Source: Nitrospirae bacterium RBG_13_39_12
GTDB lineage: Bacteria > Nitrospirota > Thermodesulfovibrionia > Thermodesulfovibrionales > SM23-35
Direction: 5' to 3'
Assembly (NCBI GenBank): GCA_001805125.1
Contig: MHEF01000037.1
Span: 4,733 to 14,164, forward strand
DNA: 9,432 nt
Numbering within the stretch: the stretch's first letter is position 1; every line of letters starts with the position of its first letter. This document shows positions 1-8,100 of the stretch, one piece after another. The notes below the pieces were generated by a model that searched no databases, was not told the DNA's origin, and saw only the letters and a list, made by a program, of their open reading frames with translations. The translations under genes were made by a program, and so were the position numbers.

Positions 1-1
1 C

Positions 2-1069
2 AACCAATTAGTCAGGGTGCGGCATGGCGATCAGGCCGGGCCAGTACTTGCCGAGTATGTTTATGACTACACAGGCCAGCGGATCAAGAAGATTGAAAAC
101 GGTGTGACAACTTATTACATCGGAAAGCATTTTGAGAAGCAGGTTGACAGCACAGGTTCATCTACCAATACCAGTTATTATTTTGCAAATGGTGAACGGG
201 TCGCAAAGAAAGACCTATCTGGGAATATGTATTATTACCACTCAGACCACCTCGGCGGGACTAATGTTATCACCGATTCATCAGGCAATCTCATCGAAAG
301 AATCAAATATTATCCTTTCGGTGAAATCAGAGAAGGAGGGAATGAGAAGTATTCGTTTACAGGGAAAGAAAAAGACAAACTGACAGATTTCTACTACTTC
401 GAGGCACGGTATTACGATTCTGACTTTGAACACTTTACACAGGCGGATACTATTGAGCCGGATTATTATGATCCGCAAAGTCTTAACAGGTATTCTTATG
501 TCGGAAATAATCCTCTCAATTATGTTGACCCAACTGGTCATAAACAAATCGGTACAAATGACTGGAACAAAGAGTTTGCGAGAGCAAGTAAGTATGACCG
601 TGCGAAATTTGAACGCATGAAAAAAGAATACGTTTCTTGGGTATTACATGGCGGAGCAAAGAATGCGGCTAATCTTGCCTACCAACAAGAAATGATAAGA
701 GGTTACAACATAGCTATAACTGAGGTGAAACTGATAAAGGATCTTGCCGATTTGGGGGTAACCTATTTGAGCAAGGCAACAGCGCCTGTTGGTGGAGAAG
801 TCATTGGACGATCATACGAGCTCATTACATTTGGGATTGAAGCTGGGGAAATGGCGCCTAAATATTTGAAAGGAAATTTCACAACGAGGCAGGCAGTCAA
901 GGATATTGGGACATTGAGTTTGAAACTCGCGGGTAAACAGCTAAATTCGGGCTTTGACAAATTGATCGGAGGCACAGCCAGCAACATGTCTAATGCGGTT
1001 GGGCACACACTTATAGATGCCATGATGAAACCGTTGAACTGGTCATGGAATCTATCGTTAGGTGATTAG
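2..1069 (+). CDS. RHS repeat protein, C-terminal part (RHS core plus variable tip), 5' truncated by window edge
   Basis: The frame is open from the first complete codon at position 2 and begins inside a YD-type repeat (NQLVRV), so the GTG at 17 is probably not the start and the gene enters from the left. YD-like motifs (VYDYTGQRIKK) lead into a textbook RHS core: YYHSDHLGG (about 230-260), YYPFGE (about 310-330), FTGKEKD, FYYFEARYYDS (about 390-420) and LNRYSYVGNNPLNYVDPTGH (482-541). The last element fits the PxxxxDPxG junction where RHS proteins are cleaved from their C-terminal tip; histidine stands where Leu or Trp is common. The 175 residues after it (542-1066) form a lineage-specific tip with no toxin motif I recognise, apparently mostly helical. 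RHS/TcC proteins enclose such tips in a beta cocoon and deliver them as effectors. No immunity gene follows on this strand. The core assignment is secure; the tip function is unknown. Confidence 0.93.
   Translation, partial: NQLVRVRHGDQAGPVLAEYVYDYTGQRIKKIENGVTTYYIGKHFEKQVDSTGSSTNTSYYFANGERVAKKDLSGNMYYYHSDHLGGTNVITDSSGNLIERIKYYPFGEIREGGNEKYSFTGKEKDKLTDFYYFEARYYDSDFEHFTQADTIEPDYYDPQSLNRYSYVGNNPLNYVDPTGHKQIGTNDWNKEFARASKYDRAKFERMKKEYVSWVLHGGAKNAANLAYQQEMIRGYNIAITEVKLIKDLADLGVTYLSKATAPVGGEVIGRSYELITFGIEAGEMAPKYLKGNFTTRQAVKDIGTLSLKLAGKQLNSGFDKLIGGTASNMSNAVGHTLIDAMMKPLNWSWNLSLGD
542..1066 (+). other. Variable C-terminal tip of the RHS protein, unknown function
   Basis: These 175 residues follow the DPTGH junction. 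The start is charged and lysine-rich (NDWNKEFARASKYDRAKF, then ERMKKEY). The middle is alternately hydrophobic and small-residue rich (VKLIKDLADLGVTYL, then APVGGEVIGRSYELITFGIEAGEMAPKYL), and the end is KLAGKQL...IGGTASNMSNAVGH. I see no HNH, ADP-ribosyltransferase, deaminase or metallopeptidase signature. There are no cysteines. The Gly/Ala-rich central stretch could be an amphipathic or membrane-associating region, but that is inference. Confidence 0.6.
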
Positions 1070-1101
1070 ATTAGTAAGAAAAACAGGGACACATCGAAAG
1101 C

Positions 1102-1117
1102 GCCGGGATAAACCGGC
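1102..1117. repeat. Small inverted repeat (GCCGG-6-CCGGC) downstream of the RHS gene
   Basis: Arms GCCGG (1102-1106) and CCGGC (1113-1117) pair perfectly across the loop GATAAA, starting 32 nt after the RHS stop codon. No T-run follows, so it is not a standard intrinsic terminator. It could still stabilise the 3' end of the transcript. The flanking text (cagggacacatc at about 1084-1095 and aggaacacatccc at about 1135-1146) has a near-repeated ACACATC. Confidence 0.35.
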
Positions 1118-1243
1118 ATGGTAGGAGAAAATTAGGAACACATCCCAATTATGGAGAGGGAAATAGTTGCGATGACTGGAATCCTTGATTAGAGATGATT
1201 TTTAGAATTGAAAATGGAAGGGCAAAGAATATCAAAAAGAAAG

Positions 1244-1262
1244 ATTCCGGACGAGCCGGAAT
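1244..1262. repeat. Dispersed-repeat-like palindrome ATTCCGG-5-CCGGAAT
   Basis: ATTCCGG (1244-1250) and CCGGAAT (1256-1262) are perfect 7-bp inverted arms around ACGAG, followed by GACA. The pattern GATTCC..GGAATGACA resembles the short palindromic dispersed repeats often scattered between genes in proteobacterial and related genomes. It lies between the 3' end of the RHS gene (1069) and the 3' end of the converging PIN gene (1295), where such elements usually sit. With only one copy in the window, the repeat-family status is inferred. Apart from this and the hairpin at 1102, I see nothing else in the 1070-1294 gap. Confidence 0.45.
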
Positions 1263-1294
1263 GACAAGAAAAAGATTACAGAAAGGCAGAGGGA

Positions 1295-1762
1295 TTAGGC
1301 TTTATCTATGACAGCTAAGAATCTTGACAGAGAAATGACAGAAACGCCGTGCCGGGATAAGAACGATAAGACTGTTTTATCATTTGTGATATCTTTGTCG
1401 CCGGTTATCAGGTATTTTGCTTTTCCACGAATAGCAGTCTCTATGATGATATCGTCATCAGGATCACGGCAACAACTGATGGCGCTTTTTTCAAGGAGTA
1501 TGTGTTCGGCATTTTCGATAATGGAAACAATCAAGTCTTCAACTTTTTTTTCATCAATACGGTATTTGGTCGTAAATTGTGAGCGGGATAAAACTTCGTA
1601 TAACTCTGAGGTCTGTAGTTCTGAAATAATGAGTTTGAACTTGCCTATTTTCCATAATTCAATAAGTTTGGCGGCAGATCCAAAAGGAGCAACCAGAGCG
1701 GAAACCCATATATTTGTATCAACAACTGCTTTAACCGACACGCCTTCTATTGCGGACTTCAT
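1295..1762 (-). CDS. PIN-domain toxin of a type II toxin-antitoxin module (COG1569 type)
   Basis: A 155-residue PIN-fold protein, predicted Mg2+-dependent RNase and toxin half of the module with the gene just upstream. The acidic site is visible: D15 in VVDTN, E53 in SELYEVLSR, D102/D104 in CRDPDDDIIIETA and D122 in TGDKD. The words DTNIWVSAL, CRDPDDD and LITGDKD are characteristic of the putative toxin-antitoxin PIN family of COG1569, and the length is normal for that family. The ATG at 1762 overlaps the antitoxin end by 32 nt and has AAAAGG six bases upstream, so translational coupling is likely. A GTG at 1741 lies closer to the core but has its purine run only one base away, so I prefer the ATG. 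All acidic residues are present, so the enzyme looks intact. The cellular RNA target cannot be read from sequence. Confidence 0.9.
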   Translation of the reverse strand: MKSAIEGVSVKAVVDTNIWVSALVAPFGSAAKLIELWKIGKFKLIISELQTSELYEVLSRSQFTTKYRIDEKKVEDLIVSIIENAEHILLEKSAISCCRDPDDDIIIETAIRGKAKYLITGDKDITNDKTVLSFLSRHGVSVISLSRFLAVIDKA

Positions 1763-1970
1763 TTACAGCCTTTTCTACGTCTGCTTCGATTTCTGCCGTA
1801 GGAAAGCCCGCAGTTTTGGCGCGTATGGCTTTGAGCACCCTATCAAATTTTATTTGCCAGTCCTCATCATTGAGTATCTGTATTTTTACCTGTTGCTTGT
1901 CCTTAAGGCGGAGCTTTTTTACCGGCTTAAAAACGCCGTCTTCAAAAACAGCATCTATCACTTTAGACAT
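1731..1970 (-). CDS. DUF104-family antitoxin partner of the PIN toxin
   Basis: A 79-residue protein. The N-terminus (SKVIDAVFEDGVFKPVKKLRL, then KQQVKIQI) matches the AF2212/DUF104 antitoxin pattern of a short beta domain with the word AV-EDGV-KP. The C-terminus (TAEIEADVEKAVNEVR) is the acidic helix commonly found in antitoxins paired with COG1569 PIN proteins, probably the segment that covers the toxin active site. The ATG at 1970 is chosen because AGGAGG lies ten bases upstream (1981-1986) and the family motif begins at once; a longer open frame to 2102 would add 44 unrelated residues and cross the promoter. The gene precedes and overlaps the toxin, the usual antitoxin-first order. It is expected to bind and neutralise the toxin. 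A separate DNA-binding domain is not evident. Confidence 0.86.
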   Translation of the reverse strand: MSKVIDAVFEDGVFKPVKKLRLKDKQQVKIQILNDEDWQIKFDRVLKAIRAKTAGFPTAEIEADVEKAVNEVRNRRRVG

Positions 1971-1980
1971 AATTTTAAGG

Positions 1981-1986
1981 CCTCCT
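1981..1986 (-). promoter_or_regulatory. Ribosome binding site of the antitoxin (AGGAGG)
   Basis: A perfect AGGAGG on the minus strand ends ten bases before the ATG at 1970. It fixes the antitoxin start and argues against the longer frame. Confidence 0.8.
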
Positions 1987-1999
1987 ATTTGAATCAAAT
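1987..1999. promoter_or_regulatory. 13-bp perfect palindrome, candidate TA operator
   Basis: ATTTGA-A-TCAAAT is a perfect inverted repeat with a single central base. It overlaps the predicted -10 element (1997-2002), covers the expected transcription start near 1990 and abuts the antitoxin ribosome binding site (1981-1986). This is where an autoregulating toxin-antitoxin complex usually binds. The operator role is inferred from position only. Confidence 0.4.
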
Positions 2000-2026
2000 T
2001 TACCATACAAACGATTCTCCTGTCAA
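1997..2026 (-). promoter_or_regulatory. Sigma-70-type promoter for the antitoxin-toxin operon
   Basis: On the minus strand a consensus -35 TTGACA (2026-2021) is followed after 18 bp by TAAATT (2002-1997), a four-of-six -10 preceded by TGG, giving an extended -10 (TGn). Initiation near 1990 would give a leader of about 20 nt carrying AGGAGG before the antitoxin ATG. The promoter lies inside the 79-bp divergent gap, and its -35 is only a few bases from the ribosome binding site of the giant + strand gene. Confidence 0.6.
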
Positions 2027-2030
2027 AACA

Positions 2031-2036
2031 AAGGAG
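2031..2036 (+). promoter_or_regulatory. Ribosome binding site of the giant SpvB/RHS gene (AAGGAG)
   Basis: AAGGAG lies 13 bases before the ATG at 2050, longer than ideal. A nearer ATG at 2039 is only two bases away and opens a frame that stops after eight codons. An in-frame TGA at 2044 excludes any earlier start for the large gene, so 2050 is effectively forced. No convincing + strand promoter is visible in the short gap. Confidence 0.55.
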
Positions 2037-2049
2037 CGATGGCTGATTT

Positions 2050-2121
2050 ATGGATAAACTGTTGAGAAATATCATCCTAATACTGTTCATATTCGCTCTC
2101 ACTTTAACTGTGGCATATGCC
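2050..2121 (+). other. Sec signal peptide of the giant protein
   Basis: MDKLLR is positively charged, residues 7-21 are strongly hydrophobic (NIILILFIFALTLTV), and A-Y-A at 22-24 precedes DDLDP, a good signal peptidase I site. There is no lipobox cysteine. Many Tc toxin B components lack a Sec signal, so its presence here favours surface or periplasmic export. Confidence 0.88.
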
Positions 2122-5100
2122 GATGATCTCGATCCGCACTATAAATTCTCCGGCGTTAAAGCTCCAGACAGCCCCTATAAAAACACATGGGGTGCATTTC
2201 AGACGGATCTCTTTTCAGGAAGCTTCAGCTATGAATATAAAATTGATGTGCCGCCCGGAACCAATGGATTGACCCCAGAAATCTCTTTTAGATATAACAG
2301 CCATTCAGCAAAAGGCAAGGCTGGATGGGTTGGGGGAGGATGGGAGATACCGTTAAGTTATATTCAGAGGAATATCCAATATACCCGTAAAGATACATCT
2401 GATGACACCTTTGAACTTTATCTGGATGGTGCAAAACATGACCTTGTGTATGTTGCCTCTGAGAACAGATGGCATACAAAAAATGAATCATATCTGAAAA
2501 TCGAAAAGAAAACAGGTGCGCCGAACAGCTTAGGCGAATATTGGATAGTTACTGAAAAAGATGGCACAGAATATCGCTTTGGCTATAATCCTGCTTCTGA
2601 GAATTTAATCCAGACAAGCGATGCTTCATTTACAGCCTATGTATGGCGGTGGAGCCTTGAAAGGATTCATGACCCTAATGATAATTGTATCTGTTTTAAC
2701 TATATAGAGGATCAAGGTTCTGTCTATCTTGACAATATTAAATACAATTCATGCAACAACGATGGAAACAGGGTAATGCAGTTCATCCGCGAGTCTAAAC
2801 CGGATGCCTATCTGATTATAGATCAGGGTTCAGAGGTTTACGACACATACAGATTGAGCGAAATACAAATCAAGGTAAACGGGTCGCTTGCCAGAAAATA
2901 CAAACTGGCTTATACCCAAAACGAAACACAAAACAAAACCCTTCTCACTTCTATTACCCAATATGGAGCAGATGGAGTTTCTTCTTTGCCACCCGTGAAA
3001 TTTCAGTATAAGGCTGTGGATAAGGGCTTTGGTCCGGAAACAAGCTGGAATACAAGAGGTTCAAAAGATATTAGGAAATTCGATGGACCTGACGGTGGAA
3101 GTGATACCGTTGGAGATACTTTTGATGTAAATGGCGATGGCTTGCCTGACATGGTAAGGAGCAATGATGACTACTGGGATGTATGGATAAATAATGGACA
3201 GGGATTCCCTGAAGACAGTGTTACTTGGCCTATTCCTTATGGATGGAAAATAAGGGATGTCAACGAGTATGTTCTCAACGATAAAGCACCAAATACGAAA
3301 TCTTCTCCTATAGATATTAATGGAGATGGCTATGTTGATTTTTTGTGGGCAGATAAGACTTATAATCTCAAGGTAATGATAAATTCCGGAAGCAGCTTCA
3401 CGAGCGTTCCCGACTGGAATCTTCTAATTCCTGCATACATAAGAGATGTTCAGCGACCTGATGACAGAGCAGCCAATGTAGAACAGGATTTTTTTGATAT
3501 GAACGGAGACGGAAAACCTGACCTTGTAAGAAAGGAAAATAACGATTCATGGCATGTCTGGCGAAATACCGGAAACGATTTTGAGGATTTTGGATTATGG
3601 CCTGTACCTCATTCATATGCCTGGCTTGAGGATTTTACAAGGGCGCCAGAAACGAATCTTCAAGTCGGCCACTTTGATATGAATGGAGACGGCCTCCCTG
3701 ACATTGTGAATCCAAAGAAGAATGATAACGGAGGAAGTGACTGGCAAATTTATCTTAATACGGGGAGCAATTTTATTCATATAGGGGATTGGCACGTAGA
3801 TATCTCATCTGATTTAATAACAGATGTCGACACAACAGGTAATGTTCAAAGAGATCTATTAGACATAAATGGTGATGGTTTACCGGACATTGTTGACCCT
3901 AATGGTGGTGAGGGAGACTGGAGAATCTATTTTAATACCGGCAAAGGATTTACAGGAAGAATATACTGGCCAACAATTTTCACAGATGGATTTATTCGCG
4001 ATGTAACAAAACCAGATCCAGATGATGGGCACGTCGCAATTGTACGTGATGTATTTGATCTTGATGGAGATGGCATGCCAGATATAGTCAGAAAGGATTC
4101 TTCCGATGATGACTGGAAAATATATAAGAATAAGTCTGGGCAAGCAGACCTGCTTTTAAAGATAACAGATACCTTGGGCGGGACAGTCGCCATCAACTAT
4201 ACTTCCTCTATGGACTATTCAAACACAAGACTTCCCTTCAATTACTGGGTAGTCTCCTCGGTAGAAACAAATAACGGGATGGCAGGCCCACATGCCCTTG
4301 TGGCAACAACAAATTATTTATATTCACAGGGGTTGTATGATTTCCCTTCAAGGGAATTTAGAGGATTCGGAGAAGTAAACGAGACAAGGGCTGATAGCTC
4401 GAAAGTCATTCACTATTATCACCAGGACAATGCCAAAAAGGGGAAGGAATATAAAACCGAAATCTTGAATTCATCAAATGTGCTATATGCAAGGAGTGAA
4501 AATGAGTGGCTCCGACCGAACGGCACAACTTGTGTTGAACCGCCGATAGACGGTGTCTATACCTGTAATTTGAGCAAGACGAATGAGCACACCTTTGACG
4601 GAGATCCAAACAATGCAAAATTAAAGACAAAGTATTACCAGAATTATGACTCCTATGGGAATCCACGACTAATGATCAATGAGGGTGATGCTTCCCTCGT
4701 CGGTGATGAGCTTTATACCTATGATGAATATTGGAATAGTTGTAGCGGCAAATATATTGTCGATAAACTAAAATCTCGATTCTACACGGCAGTCTCTTAT
4801 GTAACGGGCGTTACGCCAAAACTGAGAGAGAGTTTCTACTGGTACGACAATCGCGCTGACTGTGTCGATAAAGGCAATATAACCAAAGAGGAGAATTGGC
4901 TTTCAGGGGGAACCAATCCTGCTACACTGCATGTATATGATCCGTATGGAAACAGAACAAGTACCACGGACCCCGAAGGCCGCATAACACAAACCGCATA
5001 TGACAGCACATATCATACATTCCCTGTTCAGTTGATCAATGCAAAAAATCAGATAACCTCAAGGGTATATGACGCTTCCAGCGGTCAGATACTGAGCGAG

Positions 5101-8100
5101 ACCGACGCTAATGGCTACACAACGTCATACGCGTATGACACGTTCAAGAGAAAAATCAGAGAAGTGAAACCATATGACACCGATCCATCGCCGACAACCT
5201 CAATACAGTATGTTTTAGATGGTGTTCCTCCCGAGAGCGTTATTATTTATAGAAAAGACGGCACACCAACTTTCGACACCATTCAGTCTGTCGACGGCTT
5301 CGGCAACCTTATTCAGACAAAATCAGAGTATGAGAGCGGCTCCAACAAGTTGGCTGTCGATGTTTTCTACGATACCATGGGCAGGGTAAAGAAACAGTCA
5401 AATCCTTATCTGACCGGCAGCCTGCTCTCATACAGCACACCGGACACAGCGGTGCCGGGTACGTCATACAGTTATGACCCGCTGGGGAGGCCAACCCTCG
5501 TAACAAACCCTGACGCTACCCAAATATCGCGAACCTTTGACCACTGGGTTGTTACTGAGATAGATGAAAACGGGCATCGTAAGAATTACCGCTTTGATGC
5601 CCATCAGAGGCTCCTGTCGGTCTATGAGCATCCCGGCGGTGGTGATTATGAAACAAAGTATTCATACAGCCCACTTGGGGAATTAAAGCAGATTCAAGAC
5701 TATAACAACAACATTACGAGCATTCAGTACGATACTCTTGGCCGCAAGACCAGCATGGTTGATCCTGACATGGGGCAATGGAATTATTCGTATGATGGTG
5801 TCGGAAATCTCATTTCCCAAATAGATGCGAAAGCCATAACTACAAACATAACCTATGATCCTTTGAATCGTAAGACATTTATTAATTATCCGACCAGCAC
5901 AGATATTCAGTTTACATACGATACCCCCACTATCGGAACGTTATCATCAGTTATCGACGCTGCAGGGACAGTAAATTATCAATATGACAACAGGCTTCGC
6001 AAGAAACAGGAAGACAGGACTATTGACGGTCAAACCTGGACGACTAAGTGGGGCTATGATTCCATGGACAGGGTTATCAGCATGACATATCCGGACAATC
6101 AGACCATAGTATTCAACTATAACGGACAGAATAAACTTGACAGCATCCCGGGAATCATAAGCGGGCTGGATTACAATGCAAGCGGTCAGGTGATACAGAA
6201 AAATTATGCAAATGGCAAGAGCACAGCCTACACTTACCATCCTTCAAACCTGAGACTGAGCAGTCTGGCCACGTCAGGACTCCAGAACTTCGCTTATACT
6301 TATGACAATGTCGGAAATATCAAATCAATAGCAGACGGTATAGCCGGAAAAACAGAGAATTTTGCATATGATGACCTTGATCGATTAACGAGCGCAGGAG
6401 ATAGTGGATATAGCATCCAGTATCAATATAATGCCATCGGTAATATGACTTCTATGACAAAAGATGGGAAGACAACAACGTTCTCATATGGTGCTGTAAA
6501 CAATAAACCGCATGCTGTAAAAGGTATGACTGTTCCATTTCCGGTAGTTGGTTCATTGGCCATAAATAATGGGAGTGCTTATACAACAACAAGTCTGGTG
6601 ACTCTCAACAATGTCTCAATTGGAAGCCCAACCCATTATATGGCAAGTGAAGATAAACTCTTTACTGGTGCTTCATGGCTAACCTATTCCACAGCACCAA
6701 CTTTTACCCTCAGTGCTGGCTTCGGTACAAAGACAATCTATTTTAAAGTTAAAAATACCGATGGGGAATCCAATGTCAAAAGCGATAGCGTCGAATTCCG
6801 CCTGAATCCTTCTGATGCTTATACGGATACTGATGGAGATGGCCTGTCAGATATGCTTGAATATATATATGGCACTGATCCAAATAAAAAGGATACCGAT
6901 GGTGATGGGAAAACCGATTTTGCTGAAGTTAATTCCGGGAGGTCTGACCCCAGAATTCCTGACACTGATAATGATGGATTGAATGATTCAAAAGACCCTT
7001 ATCCAAAAAGTATATATCATGAAAGTTTCAGCGAGAATTATGGAATTCTGGCTTTGTTTAATGAAGGAGGGGGTTCCCGGAGCAGTCCATCATATAAAGT
7101 CAAGGATAGTTTAGGCAGTGCATTTATCAGAAATGCTATAGGTATCCAGTTTCACCCTTCTATTACTGTTATGCCTGGTATATTTGATTTCAGAGCTATC
7201 AAGATTGGTGATTCTTCGCCAATAAGTTTGACTATTTCAAATTCTGGTATGGGCGATCTTATAATTGGAACCATCGCATTTACCGGAACAAATGCCGGTG
7301 AGTTCAGTAAACAGAATGACAATTGTTCAAGTAAGACAATTGCACAATCTGGTACATGCACACTTGCCGTAATCTTTTCCCCAAATTCAACAGGGCCGAA
7401 GAGTGCAAATCTCTTAATCCCATCCAATGCGCCTAATACACCAATGCTCTATTTGCCGCTAAATGCGGCAGGAACGGACACAGCTCCATGTACCTATTCA
7501 ATTATTCCTGACAATCAAGTATTTGGTTCCTCTGGTGGAACAGGCAGTGTAAGCGTAATGACCCAGAGTGGCTGTACCTGGACAGCAACGAGTAACGCCT
7601 CATGGATAACGATTACCTCAGGCAGTTTCGGCACTGGAAACGGAACAGTAAATTATTCTGTTGCGGTCAATTCAAGTACAAGTCAAAGGACAGGAACAAT
7701 GACCATAGAGGGAAAGACTCTAACTGTGATACAGTCAGGGACAAATCAGAAGGCCCTCAATGTAAATATAACCCTTTCTGGTGGAGGAACAGTAACAGGC
7801 ACAGGTATAAATTGTCCTGGAGATTGCTCAGAGATTTATAACTCGGGCACTAATATAACCCTCACCGAAACCCCAAACAGTGGTTATGTGTTTAGCTCAT
7901 GGAATGGGTGTAACAGCACAAGCCCAGATGGGAAAACCTGTTATGTGACGATGGATGCAAATAAGACGGTGACGGCAAACTTTGCTTCATTGGTCTCCGT
8001 TTCTAAAATAGGTGTCTTCCGTAATGGTGTATGGTATCTGGATTATAACGGAAATGGCTTATGGAATGGATGTACCACTGATAAGTGTTATACCTTTGGT

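Noticed and set aside
1195..1311. 38-codon + strand frame in the gap, considered as a possible immunity gene
   Set aside because: It has no good ribosome binding site, a Lys/Arg-rich composition, runs through the palindrome at 1244-1262 and overlaps the 3' end of the PIN gene.
1308..2057. A 249-codon open frame on the + strand
   Set aside because: It lies antisense across the antitoxin and PIN genes, which have clear family motifs on the minus strand. Its translation is low-complexity (Ser/Phe/Tyr/Cys-rich) with no domain.
2039..2065. Eight-codon leader peptide starting at 2039, before the giant gene
   Set aside because: Its ATG is only two bases from AAGGAG, too close for efficient initiation, and no attenuator-like structure follows.
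1971..2102. N-terminal extension of the DUF104 antitoxin to a start at 2102
   Set aside because: The 44 extra residues do not fit the family, would cross the promoter and overlap the start of the divergent giant gene. The ATG at 1970 has an ideal AGGAGG.
5309..5506. Short minus-strand frames inside the giant gene
   Set aside because: They are shadows of the real + strand frame, with no start signals or recognisable domains.
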